64,000 bases of DNA, from positions 744,001 through 808,000 of the forward strand of contig NZ_CP007595.1 of the NCBI RefSeq assembly GCF_000785535.1, written 5' to 3'. The notes under the pieces are model-generated. The model was given only the letters and a program-made list of their open reading frames with translations, was not told the DNA's origin and ran no database searches. A program made the translations under genes and the position numbers. This DNA comes from Arthrobacter sp. PAMC 25486 (lineage in GTDB: Bacteria > Actinomycetota > Actinomycetes > Actinomycetales > Micrococcaceae). Positions 18,297 through 27,323 of this stretch are shown here, in pieces (position 1 is the first letter of the stretch; every line of letters starts with the position of its first letter).

Positions 18297-19340
18297 CTAC
18301 TTCTGCGCGAGCAGCCGCTCCACGCGCGGCTTGACCTCGGTGGCCAGCAGGGTGATGGATTCCAGCAGGTGTTCCTGCGGGAGCCCGCCGATGTCGCCTT
18401 GCAGGAAGTGGCGCATGTGGCCCATGTAGCCGTGCAGGTGGACGATCCGCTGCGCCACCTCGTCGGGGTCGCCCACGTAGTAGGCGCCTGGCGCCTCGGC
18501 CTGGGCCAGGTAGGCATTCTTGTCCGGGGCAGGCCAGCCCCGCAGCCGGCCCATCTCCATATTCAGGTTGTGCCAGCCGGGGTAAAAACGCTCCAGCGCC
18601 TCCTTCTTTGTGGGGGCAACGAGCCCCAGCGCCGCCACCGAAACCTTGCTATCAGCCCTCTCATGCCCCGCCTGCGCGGCGGACTGCCGGTAGAGGTCGG
18701 CCAGTGCCGCGAACCTGTGCGGGGCGCCGCCAATGATGCCGTAGGAAACCGGAAGCCCCAGCCGTCCTGCCCTGGCGGACGACGCCGGGCTGCCGCCGGT
18801 TGCGATCCATAGCGGCAGCTTCCCCTGGACCGGCCGCGGGACGACGGCCAGGTTCTCAATGGTGGGCCGCACGCTGCCGGACCAGCTGACGCTTTCGGTC
18901 CCTGCGTTGTTGATGGCCATGAGCAGCTCCAGCTTTTCGGCGTAGAGCTGGTCGTAGTCACGCAGCTCGTAGCCAAACAGCGGGAACGTTTCCATGGAGG
19001 AGCCGCGTCCGGCCGTAATCTCGATACGCCCCCCGCCGGAGACCGCATCGGCTGTGGCCATCTGCTGGAAGATCCGCACCGGGTCGTCGGTGCTGATGAT
19101 GCTGGCGGCGCTGCCGAGTTTGATGTTTTTCGTGGCACCGGCCGCGGCAGCCAGCATGGCTCCGGGTGAGGATGCAGGCATGGACACGGTGTGGTGTTCG
19201 CCCACGCCGAAGTAGTCCAGGCCCACCCGGTCACCGTGGACGATCGCCTCAAAGAGGTTGCGGATCCCATCAGCGGTGGCGCGTGCTGTGCCATCTGCGT
19301 TCCGGGGTGTGTCGCCAAAACTGTATGCGCCGATTTCCAC
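18297..19340 (-). CDS. LLM-class flavin-dependent oxidoreductase (second of two)
   Basis: A 347-aa luciferase-like oxidoreductase starting at GTG 19340 with GGAGG upstream. Conserved blocks are VEIGAYSFGDT, LDYFGVGEHHTVSMPASSPG, LGSAASIISTDDPVRIFQQM and ITAGRGSSMETFPLFGYEL. It is the paralogue of the protein at 15785-16858 and probably uses reduced FMN or F420. Its end is 45 bases from the open-frame start of the aminotransferase gene, so all three may be cotranscribed. The substrate is unknown. Confidence 0.9.
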   Translation of the reverse strand: MEIGAYSFGDTPRNADGTARATADGIRNLFEAIVHGDRVGLDYFGVGEHHTVSMPASSPGAMLAAAAGATKNIKLGSAASIISTDDPVRIFQQMATADAVSGGGRIEITAGRGSSMETFPLFGYELRDYDQLYAEKLELLMAINNAGTESVSWSGSVRPTIENLAVVPRPVQGKLPLWIATGGSPASSARAGRLGLPVSYGIIGGAPHRFAALADLYRQSAAQAGHERADSKVSVAALGLVAPTKKEALERFYPGWHNLNMEMGRLRGWPAPDKNAYLAQAEAPGAYYVGDPDEVAQRIVHLHGYMGHMRHFLQGDIGGLPQEHLLESITLLATEVKPRVERLLAQK

Positions 19341-19483
19341 GATGCCTCCACGTTGGCCTATTCCGGCGCCGTGCCTCGGCCCGAACATGCGTTGCTCTAC
19401 AGATCATATTTGCAACAGACGATATGGGCAAATGGTCGGCACCTGTGGCAGGTGGCACCCGCAAACTGTGGCACGGGCCGAGG

Positions 19484-19861
19484 CTACTCCTGCACGACGC
19501 TCAGCACGTTGCCAGCCGGGTCCTTGAACCAGGCGATCAGCGGGCCGCCCTGGCGGAAAACGCCCTTGGCATCGGTCTCCATGGGGGTGCCGTTGTAATG
19601 CTCAAGCACGACGCCGGCCGCCGCCAACGCGTCCACCGCACCTTCGACGTCGGGCACGGGAAAGTTCAGGACGGTGAATGAGGCCGCTTCGTGGGCGGGC
19701 CCCTTTGGATAGACCAGTACCGAACCGCCGCCGGGCAGGTGCAGTCGAAGGTTGCCGTGGTCCTCCGTCACCTCCAGGCCCAGGGTGCCGGCGTAAAAGT
19801 CGCGGACTGCCGCGGTGGTGTCTACGGAGAATCCAGCGAACGCCTTGCTGTTTCCAAACAT
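19484..19861 (-). CDS. VOC family protein (glyoxalase/bleomycin-resistance fold)
   Basis: A 125-aa single VOC domain of two beta-alpha-beta-beta-beta units. The first contains [24 protein letters not shown] and the second [15 protein letters not shown], ending in [14 protein letters not shown]. The PAGN turn and the Glu-like metal ligands are typical, but this fold covers dioxygenases, glyoxalases and binding proteins, so no reaction is assigned. ATG 19861 has a strong GGAGGTG site 8 bases upstream, and the frame extending to 19891 is not used. Confidence 0.88.
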   Translation of the reverse strand: MFGNSKAFAGFSVDTTAAVRDFYAGTLGLEVTEDHGNLRLHLPGGGSVLVYPKGPAHEAASFTVLNFPVPDVEGAVDALAAAGVVLEHYNGTPMETDAKGVFRQGGPLIAWFKDPAGNVLSVVQE

Positions 19862-19964
19862 GGCACAACACCTCCTTTCGGGTGCCCCCACCAGGTTTCA
19901 GCCTAGCCGTGCACGGCCGCACGGGAAAGACCCGTGCCGCCCACCACCCTGGCAGCAGCGTCTC

Positions 19965-21713
19965 CTACAGCAGCGGCAGCGACTGCTCCTTGACCTGCTT
20001 GCGCAGGATCTTTCCCAGCATGGACCGGGGCATGTCGGCGATCTCAACGACCCGCACCGGTACCTTGTACCTGGCCATCAGCTCCTTGCAATGGGCCCGA
20101 AGAGCGGCCTCATCCAGTGTCACTCCCGGTGCGAGCTGGACGGCGGCAACCACCATTTCTCCGCCGCGATCGACTGTCTTGCCAAAAACTGCCGCGTCAA
20201 CGACGTCGGCATGTTGGCGCAGCACGGCTTCCACCTCGGACGGCGAAACGTTGAAGCCGCCAGTGATGACCAGTTCCTTGGCCCTGTCCACGATGGTTGT
20301 GAAGCCTCCTTCGTTCATGGTGACGATGTCGCCTGTGCGCAGCCAGCCATCCTCGGTCAGGGTCTTGGCGGTTTCCTCGGGGTTGTTCCAATAGCCCTGG
20401 AAGATCTGCGGGCCCTTGAGCAGCAGCTCCCCCGCGACGCCTTGGGCCACCTCTTCGGCAGGCCGGTCGAGGTCGACCACCTTCATGAGCGTTGAGGGGA
20501 ATGGCACGCCAATGGTGCCCGTCTGCCGGGTGTCGGCGAAGGGGTTGCCGAGGGCCACCGGGGAGGATTCGGTCATGCCGTAGCCCTCAACGAGCAGTCC
20601 GCCGGAGACCGATTCCCACAGCTCAACCACATGATCGGGCAGGTTCATGGCACCGGAAATGCAGAATTTGCAGGAGCGCAGGGACACGCCCTTTGCCTTG
20701 GCTGCAAGGGCGGTGCGTTCGTAGATGGGCGGTACGGCGCAGTAAACGGTGGCCGGGGATTTCTTCATCGCGACCAGCACCAGATCGGCGTCGAACTTGG
20801 GAAAGAGCACCAGGAGCCCCTGCTTGCGGATCCCAAAGGTCAGGTACAGGGTCATGCCGAAGGCGTGGAACATGGGCAGGACGGCGTACAGGACTTCCTT
20901 GCCCTGCTCGGCGCCGTGCATCCAGGCCTCACCCTGGAGCGCGTTGGCGTAGAGGTTCAGGTGGGTCAGCATGGCACCCTTGGGGTGGCCCGTGGTGCCC
21001 GAGGTGTAGCCAATCACTGCCAGGTCCGTGACCGCGGGGCGGGGATGCGCCGGATCAATGGAGGGCCCCGAGAGTAGTTGCTGCCACGGCAGGGTGCCGG
21101 GGGCGGGGGCGCTCAGTGAGGCGCGGGTCTCACGCAGCTTCTTCAACGGCAGCTTCAGCGCCAGCCGCTTGACTGCCGGGAATTCGGTCAGCAGGTCCAC
21201 TGAAACGATCGTGTCGATCGTGACATCGGCCGGGAACTCCTGGATGGCGGGAACCACCTTGTTCCAGGCGATCACCACCCGGGCCCGGTGGTCCTCGAAT
21301 TGGTGGCGAAGTTCCCTGGAGGTATACAACGGATTGTGTTCAACCACGACGGCGCCCAGCCGCAGCACCGCGTAAAAGGCCACCACGTGTTGTGGGCAGT
21401 TGGGCAGTATCAACGCCACGCGGTCCCCGGCCCGCACGCCCAGCTTCCGCAGGCCTTCGGCGGCACGGGCCACCTGCTCGCCCAGCTCCCGGTAGCTGGT
21501 GCGGCGGCCAAAGAATTCCATGGCGGGGTGCTCGCCAGCCTCCTGGACTGAGCGCTCAAACATCTCCACGAGCGATTCATCCGGCAGTTCTATCTCCGCC
21601 GGGACGCCGGGCTGGTAATTCCTGACCCAGGGCTGCTGGGCGGGACCGGCGGCGTTGGTGGAGTTCGTCGCTGCTGTGCCGGGGTCTGCGTCTGGGGTGT
21701 TGTTTGGCTGCAT
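19965..21713 (-). CDS. fadD: Long-chain fatty acid-CoA ligase (AMP-forming)
   Basis: A 582-aa ANL-superfamily enzyme. The AMP-binding P-loop YTSGTTGHPKGAM, the A5 motif VEGYGMTESSP, the A7-A8 region DGWLRTGDIV, and the C-terminal catalytic lysine motif SMLGKILRK are all visible. It activates fatty acids to acyl-CoA through an acyl-adenylate. The N-terminal 40 residues are a disordered Ala/Pro-rich extension. ATG 21713 was chosen over 21764 as the better-placed start. No other beta-oxidation genes are adjacent, apart from the unlinked thioesterase near 12 kb. Confidence 0.93.
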   Translation of the reverse strand: MQPNNTPDADPGTAATNSTNAAGPAQQPWVRNYQPGVPAEIELPDESLVEMFERSVQEAGEHPAMEFFGRRTSYRELGEQVARAAEGLRKLGVRAGDRVALILPNCPQHVVAFYAVLRLGAVVVEHNPLYTSRELRHQFEDHRARVVIAWNKVVPAIQEFPADVTIDTIVSVDLLTEFPAVKRLALKLPLKKLRETRASLSAPAPGTLPWQQLLSGPSIDPAHPRPAVTDLAVIGYTSGTTGHPKGAMLTHLNLYANALQGEAWMHGAEQGKEVLYAVLPMFHAFGMTLYLTFGIRKQGLLVLFPKFDADLVLVAMKKSPATVYCAVPPIYERTALAAKAKGVSLRSCKFCISGAMNLPDHVVELWESVSGGLLVEGYGMTESSPVALGNPFADTRQTGTIGVPFPSTLMKVVDLDRPAEEVAQGVAGELLLKGPQIFQGYWNNPEETAKTLTEDGWLRTGDIVTMNEGGFTTIVDRAKELVITGGFNVSPSEVEAVLRQHADVVDAAVFGKTVDRGGEMVVAAVQLAPGVTLDEAALRAHCKELMARYKVPVRVVEIADMPRSMLGKILRKQVKEQSLPLL

Positions 21714-21902
21714 GGGTCCATCTTGCCGCCTGTGCAGCGTTTTTGAAACTTTCCCCGCCTGCACGCTGGACGTTCCGGAGCTGCGTGGCTAGCGTGGAGC
21801 CAACGGCCCGTGCAGTCGACGGCTCCTGCAGCTGTCGATGCGGGCCGGACGCCCTATGAACAGCAGCACTTTCACTACATAGTCATCTATTAAGAGTTAG
21901 TC

Positions 21903-22172
21903 ATGGGATTCATTGGATGGATCATATTGGGCCTGATCGTCGGGGCACTTGTCAAAGCCATCATGCCGGGCCACGTGGGCGGCGGATGGCTCACGAGCCT
22001 CATACTGGGCGTCGTCGGGGCAATTGTCGGCGGCTGGATCGGGAACTTGCTCTTCAACAACGGTGACATGAGGTTCTGGAGCCTGGGATCATGGATTTTG
22101 GCCATCGTTGGCGGACTGGTGGTCGCCGGGATATATGGGGCCATCACCGGCCGGAAGAAGACGTCTGCCTAG
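21903..22172 (+). CDS. GlsB/YeaQ/YmgE family stress-response membrane protein
   Basis: An 89-aa, glycine-rich, three-helix membrane protein (transglycosylase-associated family). The signature GWIILGLIVGALVKAIMPGHVGGG is followed by LGVVGAIVGGWIGNLLF and a last helix IVGGLVVAGIYGAI. These small proteins are often induced by stationary phase or osmotic stress; the biochemical role is unknown. The ATG is preceded by a weak ribosome binding site. It is a single gene. Confidence 0.9.
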   Translation: MGFIGWIILGLIVGALVKAIMPGHVGGGWLTSLILGVVGAIVGGWIGNLLFNNGDMRFWSLGSWILAIVGGLVVAGIYGAITGRKKTSA

Positions 22173-22322
22173 CGGCAGCCCGTACTCGATGACAGAACGG
22201 GACAGAGCACTGCGCGTACTTCGGTCCCTGACATTGCTCTTCCGGGTGCCTCCGCACTGAACGCTGCGGCACCCAGCCCGGAAGATCCCCCCGCCCGTTA
22301 CCCGCAAACCAGACACCCCAGC

Positions 22323-22809
22323 CGAAGTGCCGTCGCCAGCGCGGTGGGCGAGGTGCTCGGCATCGGAGCTGCTGCACGCACGGTGTGGAACATTGCCAAG
22401 TGGCGGGTGCTGGGCATCCTCGCAATCGTGCCCATTGCGGTCCTCTACTACAGTCACGGCCAATGTGCGCCAACCCAAGTTCCGATGGATCAGTGTTGGC
22501 GCCACGGTGGCACTTCTGTCGTTGGCCGAGGTGGGTGCGGAACTGGAGCGGGCACGTCAGCTGCAGGCCGGCATCAAGGCTGAGGTGCAATTGCAGCTGC
22601 CGCCACGGGACACCCTGACAAGTGTGAAGAAGCGTGGGAAGCAGCTGGCACTGGTGGCGCAAGGCCGTGAGCTGCGACCTGATCTGGCCTCCGAGGGCGA
22701 CCGTCCGGCCAGTGGGTCAACCGAGGCGCGGGCACCGTGGTGGCTGGCGGTTGCAGGTGCGGCGGCGATCGCCATGACCGCCCTGCGGAACCGCCGCCGC
22801 ACCCGATAG
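22323..22809 (+). pseudogene. YihY/BrkB family membrane protein, decayed remnant
   Basis: Two frames together resemble the C-terminal part of YihY/BrkB proteins. Frame one reads VASAVGEVLGIGAAARTVWN and AKWRVLGILAIVPIAVLYY. Near 22450 coding sense moves to another frame with NVRQPKFRWISVGATVALL. Directly after LSLAE the sequence jumps to VGAELERARQLQAGIKAE and LQLPPRDT, so the last transmembrane segments that normally lie between are deleted. The N-terminal half is absent too. The product cannot be functional. Intact members are multi-pass membrane proteins once called ribonuclease BN. Confidence 0.75.
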
Positions 22810-23202
22810 CTTGCGGCCGTGGCACCTGGCTCAGGATTTCCTGGCAGCTGCCCGCTAACCACGTTGAGCTCGCGAACCGCCAGGCGCCACGGCCTCGACG
22901 TTGGACAACACCGCCCGAGTGTGGGCACCATGGTCAAGACAGGTCGTATCCGAGATGGGGTCACCCACTCACAAGTTCCTCTGAATGTCCACAGGCGAAA
23001 GCTCCAGCCATTCCTCCATCGCGAGGCGTCAAATAAGCATTTTTGGCCTGTTGGTATTCTCACAATCAGCATTTTTGGATACTCCTTAGCACATCCCGGA
23101 GGGCCCATGGACCGGGGAAAATTGCTAGGATGAGAGGTCGGACATTCGCCCCGCTGGGCAGCCTCCGAATCCAACCTCACCCTCAAGGAGAACTAAGCCT
23201 CA
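22810..23202. other. Intergenic stretch without a recognisable gene
   Basis: No credible reading frame was found; the longest frames have shadow-like composition. It contains a direct repeat AGCATTTTTGG near 23036 and 23077 and a possible -10 TAGGAT near 23127 for the next gene. AAGGAG lies 12 bases before the ATG at 23203. Confidence 0.4.
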
Positions 23203-23838
23203 ATGACATCCGTGGCTACTGAATCATTGCGTGAACAGCTCTGGAATCGTCGATACGACGAGAACATTGCTCCCATCACCGAACTCTGCGACGCGTTGGC
23301 CGAGGCCCGGCCCGAGCAGAAAGTGGCTTATGTGGACCCGGTTCACGATGTTGACGAATGTAAGATCATCAGCTTGTTCTCCAATGTGGGAGAACTGGAC
23401 TCGACAGGTTTTGTCACTGCCGGAGATGAGCAGGCAGCCACCCGCCTTTTGGGCATTCACTGGCAGCTGGGACTGCGCCCGAGCATTGTCATGCCGTGGA
23501 ACGTCCACCCGTGGTTCACGCCGGGTGAGGCCAACGGCCGTTTGACCGCCCCCCAGATCGAGGCCGGCCTGCGCCCCTTGGTCAAGTTCCTGACCCTGGT
23601 CCCCCGCGCCTCGGCCCTCATTGCGCACGGCACCGAGGCCCACCGTCTGGCGGACCAGCTCCTGAAGGCCCAGGGCCCCATGCTGTACAAGCGCGGCTTC
23701 GGCATCTACAAGGTCCGCTCACTGTCCGGGCGCAGCTTTGCCGGCTCCCCCGAGCGCCAGGAGCAGTGGCTGCTCGAATCGACCAAGGCGTACGCCGAGT
23801 CGATGACCCGCAACGGCATCACGATCAAGGGCCGCTAA
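23203..23838 (+). CDS. Hypothetical protein, weakly uracil-DNA-glycosylase-like
   Basis: A 211-aa soluble protein with strong coding character. Striking segments are VAYVDPVHDVDECKIISLFS, SIVMPWNVHPWFTPGEAN and SALIAHGTEAHRLADQLL. The PWNxHPW element and the later AHGTEAH helix faintly recall the uracil-DNA glycosylase fold (substrate loop, then an H-x-x-x-x-H region). The canonical GxDPY and HPSPL motifs are missing, so no activity is assigned. AAGGAG lies upstream of the ATG. It is monocistronic, followed by a long inverted repeat. Confidence 0.8.
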   Translation: MTSVATESLREQLWNRRYDENIAPITELCDALAEARPEQKVAYVDPVHDVDECKIISLFSNVGELDSTGFVTAGDEQAATRLLGIHWQLGLRPSIVMPWNVHPWFTPGEANGRLTAPQIEAGLRPLVKFLTLVPRASALIAHGTEAHRLADQLLKAQGPMLYKRGFGIYKVRSLSGRSFAGSPERQEQWLLESTKAYAESMTRNGITIKGR

Positions 23839-23856
23839 CCCTTTTCATTTTTAGAT

Positions 23857-23934
23857 CTGTGTCGCAGCTGATGGACTGATTGCCCCCTGATTGCCCCGAT
23901 ATTCCGGGTTTTCGGTCCAATAGCTGCGACACAG
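23857..23934. repeat. 78-bp inverted-repeat element with perfect 13-bp ends
   Basis: CTGTGTCGCAGCT at 23857-23869 is exactly inverted at 23922-23934, and pairing continues imperfectly inward (TGGACTGA opposite TCGGTCCA). The middle holds the near-tandem TGATTGCCCCC / TGATTGCCCCG. It lies between two plus-strand genes. It could be a terminator with a large loop or a small non-autonomous palindromic element. Confidence 0.7.
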
Positions 23935-23994
23935 TTCTTTAATGGACGACGGCGGAGGGCTGCCCTGCATGAATCGTTCCGTTACGCTGGGGTC

Positions 23995-25167
23995 ATGGAT
24001 GCGACGACGCACCTCACTGCGCAATCTTCGCCCACTGGGCGCCCGCGCCGGATTGGGGCTTGGTGCCGCCTGTTGGGGGCTGGGTGCGCGGCGGTCATGA
24101 CCGTGGCAGCGCTGTCGGCCTGCCAGTCACCGGCCCCGTTCCCCACCGCAAGCCCCGCCGTTACCGAGAGCCCCGTCGCAGTTATTGAGCAGGCCACCGA
24201 ACTTGACTCTCCATGGTCCATGGTCGGGCTGGCAGACGGCCACCTGCTCGTCAGCGAACGTGACTCGGGGCAGATTGTGGACGTGGCACCCAACGGCGGG
24301 AAACAAACTGTGGGCACGGTGCCCGGCGTCGTGCACCAGGGCGAGGGCGGGCTGCTGGGACTGGCCATGCAGGTGGGTTCCTGCCCCGGCACGGAACTGT
24401 TGGATTCCAACAACCCCTGTTTTGACCTGTTCGCCTATCTGACCACGGCCGAGGATAACCGTGTGGTGCGGATGCCGCTGCTGGGTGAAACTGGCAGCCG
24501 CACCCTTGGTCCCGCCACCCCCATCATCACCGGCATCCCCCAGGGCAGCAACCACAACGGCGGCCGGATCGCGTTCGGCCCCGACGGCATGCTCTACGCG
24601 GGCACGGGAGATGCCGGCAACCGCAACAACGCCCAGGATCCTGCCTCGTTGGGCGGCAAGATCCTGCGCACCACGCGCGACGGCGACGTCCCCACCGGCA
24701 ATCCGTTACCCAACAGCCCGGTCTGGAGCCTGGGCCACCGCAACGTCCAAGGCCTCGCCTGGGATGAAACCGGCCGCATGTGGGCCTCAGAATTCGGTCA
24801 AAACACGTGGGATGAACTGAACCAGATCACGGCCGGCAACAACTACGGCTGGCCACTGGTCGAGGGCAAGGACACCGACCGGCACTTCACCAACCCGGTC
24901 CTTACCTGGCCCACGTCCGAGGCCAGCCCCAGCGGCATCGCCATCGCCGGCACCACCTTGTACATGGCGGCGCTGCGTGGGGAACGGCTGTGGCAGATAG
25001 CGCTCGACGGCGCACCCTCCGCCCATGCACGCCTCACCCACCAGCTCGGACGCCTGCGTGACGTCGCCTTAACGCCCGACGGCCGCCTGCTTGTCCTGAC
25101 GAACAACACAGACGGCCGTGGCGACCCGATGCCGGGCGACGATAAAATCGTGGAGATTACACGCTGA
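23995..25167 (+). CDS. Lipoprotein PQQ-dependent sugar dehydrogenase (YliI/sGDH family)
   Basis: A 390-aa protein exported as a lipoprotein, with a hydrophobic segment ending in lipobox LSAC and Cys43 as the acylation site. The body is a six-bladed propeller of the soluble aldose-dehydrogenase type: VVHQGEGGLLGLAM, the catalytic-His element QGSNHNGGRIAFG, YAGTGDAGNRNNAQDP, and WSLGHRNVQGLAWD. Such enzymes oxidise sugars with PQQ outside the membrane. No PQQ synthesis genes are nearby, so the cofactor may be scavenged. ATG 23995 has no ribosome binding site but TACGCT lies six bases upstream, suggesting a leaderless mRNA. Its end overlaps the convergent isomerase gene by 11 bases. Confidence 0.88.
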   Translation: MDATTHLTAQSSPTGRPRRIGAWCRLLGAGCAAVMTVAALSACQSPAPFPTASPAVTESPVAVIEQATELDSPWSMVGLADGHLLVSERDSGQIVDVAPNGGKQTVGTVPGVVHQGEGGLLGLAMQVGSCPGTELLDSNNPCFDLFAYLTTAEDNRVVRMPLLGETGSRTLGPATPIITGIPQGSNHNGGRIAFGPDGMLYAGTGDAGNRNNAQDPASLGGKILRTTRDGDVPTGNPLPNSPVWSLGHRNVQGLAWDETGRMWASEFGQNTWDELNQITAGNNYGWPLVEGKDTDRHFTNPVLTWPTSEASPSGIAIAGTTLYMAALRGERLWQIALDGAPSAHARLTHQLGRLRDVALTPDGRLLVLTNNTDGRGDPMPGDDKIVEITR

Positions 25168-26065
25168 CAACGGCCAGGTGCGGGGCCACCAGTTCGGCGT
25201 AGCGCGCTTTCACGGTGTCAACTACCTCTGCGTACGGCAGGTTCCAGATATCCGCGTTGAAGATCTCCACCTCCACGACACCGTTGTAGCCGGCCTCGGC
25301 AACCCACGCACCGATCGACGCGAAGTCGATGACGCCGTCGCCCATGAAACCGCGGGACAGCAGCGCATCGGAGGCGATGGGCAGGGTGAAATCGCACACC
25401 TGGTACGAGGCGATGCGGCCCTCTGCGCCGGCGCGGGCGATCTGCTCCTGCAGGGACGGATCCCACCAGACGTGGAAGGTGTCCACCACGACGCCGACGG
25501 CCTCAACCGGGTGCGGCGCTGCCAAATCCAGGGCCTGGCCCAGGGTTGAGAGCACCGCACGGTCGGCCGCATACATGGGATGCAGCGGTTCCAGGACCAG
25601 GCGGACGCCGTGTTTTAGGGCGAACGGGACGAGCTCGGCGAGCCTGTCGGCCACGCGCTGGCGGGCCAAGACTATGTCCTTGCCACCGACGACGGCGGTT
25701 GCCCCGCCGCCGCCGTCGACGGCACCGGGTGAAACACTGAAGTCGGGCAGGCCGCCCACCACCATGATGATCTCGGTGGTGCCGAGTGCCTTCGCTTCCA
25801 GGATGGCGGCCTTGTTGTCCTCAAGGGCGGCGGCCTGGCCGGCCGGATCGGCTGCTGTCAGGAAGCCGCCGCGGCACAGGCTGGAGACCTGCAGGCCGGA
25901 CGCCTTGACCATCTCAACCGCTGTTTCCAGGCCAACTTCGGCCACCTTGTCGCGCCACAGGCCAATGTGTTTCAGGCCTGCCGCAACGCTGAGGTCGAGG
26001 GCCTCCGCAAGGGAGGCCTGCTTGATGGTTGCGGTGTTGATGGAGAGCTTTTCGAAGGTCCTCAT
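25157..26065 (-). CDS. Sugar phosphate isomerase/epimerase-like TIM-barrel protein
   Basis: A 302-aa AP-endonuclease-2/xylose-isomerase-like barrel. Likely metal ligands lie in VLEPLHPMYAADRAVLS (Glu, His), VVVDTFHVWWDP (Asp, His) and VEVEIFNADIW (Glu). This family includes IolE/IolI, hydroxypyruvate isomerase and 3-keto-sugar isomerases or lyases. It is the last gene of the operon; its ATG overlaps the stop of the DUF993 gene by four bases. In this context it probably acts on a keto-sugar made by the Gfo/Idh enzyme (inference). Confidence 0.88.
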   Translation of the reverse strand: MRTFEKLSINTATIKQASLAEALDLSVAAGLKHIGLWRDKVAEVGLETAVEMVKASGLQVSSLCRGGFLTAADPAGQAAALEDNKAAILEAKALGTTEIIMVVGGLPDFSVSPGAVDGGGGATAVVGGKDIVLARQRVADRLAELVPFALKHGVRLVLEPLHPMYAADRAVLSTLGQALDLAAPHPVEAVGVVVDTFHVWWDPSLQEQIARAGAEGRIASYQVCDFTLPIASDALLSRGFMGDGVIDFASIGAWVAEAGYNGVVEVEIFNADIWNLPYAEVVDTVKARYAELVAPHLAVVSV

Positions 26066-27321
26066 GCGTCGGCCCCTTCCAGGACTGCGGCGTTCGTGTT
26101 GACCTCCGAGGCAACGCCGGCGGCGTTCAGAAAACCGGCCATGCGCGTGGCGGCCAGCTCAGGCTGCAGCAGCAGCCCTGCCGTGTTGGCCAGGCGGAAC
26201 AGCTTGACCAGGTGGTTGACGTCGCGCCCGGCATGCAGGCCGCCAATCATCTGGAAACCGGCCTGGAAGCCATTGAGCCAGGCCAGGAAGGCGATGCCTG
26301 TCTTGTAGTAGTACGTGGGTGCCTCGAAGATGTGCAGCCCAAGATCCCGCGTGGAATCGAGGATGGCACGTGCTTCGGCGGGCCGGCCGGCGTCGTACTC
26401 CTGCAAAGCAGTTGAGGCGGCGGGGGTGATCGCGGCAAAGATGCCCAACAACGCATCCGAGTAGTGCGTGCCGTCGCCGGCAATCAGCTCGGGGTAGTTG
26501 AAGTCGTCACCCGTGTACAAACGCACGCCCTCCGGAAGCGACGCACGCAGCGCAACTTCATGACCGGCGTCGAGCAGGGAAACCTTCACGCCGTCAACCT
26601 TCGCGGCGTGTGCCTCGATGAGCTGCTGGAACGTGGCGGTGGCTGCGGCGACGTCGTCGCTGCCCCAGTAGCCGGCCAGGGCAGGATCGAACATGGTTCC
26701 CAGCCAGTGCAGGACAATAGGTTCCTTGACCTCGGACAGCAGCGTGCCGTAGAGGGCAAGGTAGTCCGCGGGGCCGCTGGCGACCTTGGCCAGGGCGCGC
26801 GAGGCCATGATGATGACCTTCGCACCGGAGGCCTCGATGACGGCGATCTGCTCACGGTAGGCGGCCAGCACGGCGGCCAGACCGGCCTCGCCTGGCTCCA
26901 CCGTGGCGGGGTCCAGCTGGTCGGTGCCGGCGCCGCAGGCCAGGAGGTCACGGACCGTGCGCTCCGGCGTCGCGATGAGCGCGGCCTCGGCGGCGGAACG
27001 GTTGATGAGCTCCTGCGTGGCGGCCCAGTCAAGGCCCATGCCGCGCTGTGCGGTGTCCATGACGTCGGCAATGCCCACGCCCCAGCTCCACAGCTCGCGG
27101 CGGAAGGCCAGGGTGGCGTCCCAGTCGATATCGGCCGGGGCGCCGGGCACATTGTTACCCAGCACCTTCGGAGTGACGTGCGCTGCGGCGTACACCTTGC
27201 GAGAGGTGATCAGCTCGGTGGGCTTGCGCCACGGGCCGGTCGCGTTAAGCGTGAGTGCTTCCAGTTCGCCGGTGGGCAGCGGAAGGGTGAGCGTGATGCT
27301 CTGAGTTGAGGTGATGGTCAT
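26062..27321 (-). CDS. DUF993 family protein (dihydrodipicolinate synthase-like barrel)
   Basis: A 419-aa protein of family DUF993, which is distantly related to the DapA/NAL aldolase barrels. Characteristic stretches are ITSRKVYAAAHVTPKVLGNN, VIIMASRALAKVA, VLHWLGTMFDPALAGYWG, GVKVSLLDAGHEVALR (with a possible Schiff-base Lys) and TGDDFNYPELIAGDGTHYSD. No member has a well-known activity that I can name. ATG 27321 lies two bases after the upstream stop, and the longer frame to 27471 overlaps that gene and is rejected. It is sandwiched between a dehydrogenase and an isomerase, so an aldolase or lyase step is plausible. Confidence 0.88.
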   Translation of the reverse strand: MTITSTQSITLTLPLPTGELEALTLNATGPWRKPTELITSRKVYAAAHVTPKVLGNNVPGAPADIDWDATLAFRRELWSWGVGIADVMDTAQRGMGLDWAATQELINRSAAEAALIATPERTVRDLLACGAGTDQLDPATVEPGEAGLAAVLAAYREQIAVIEASGAKVIIMASRALAKVASGPADYLALYGTLLSEVKEPIVLHWLGTMFDPALAGYWGSDDVAAATATFQQLIEAHAAKVDGVKVSLLDAGHEVALRASLPEGVRLYTGDDFNYPELIAGDGTHYSDALLGIFAAITPAASTALQEYDAGRPAEARAILDSTRDLGLHIFEAPTYYYKTGIAFLAWLNGFQAGFQMIGGLHAGRDVNHLVKLFRLANTAGLLLQPELAATRMAGFLNAAGVASEVNTNAAVLEGADA

Positions 27322-27323
27322 GG

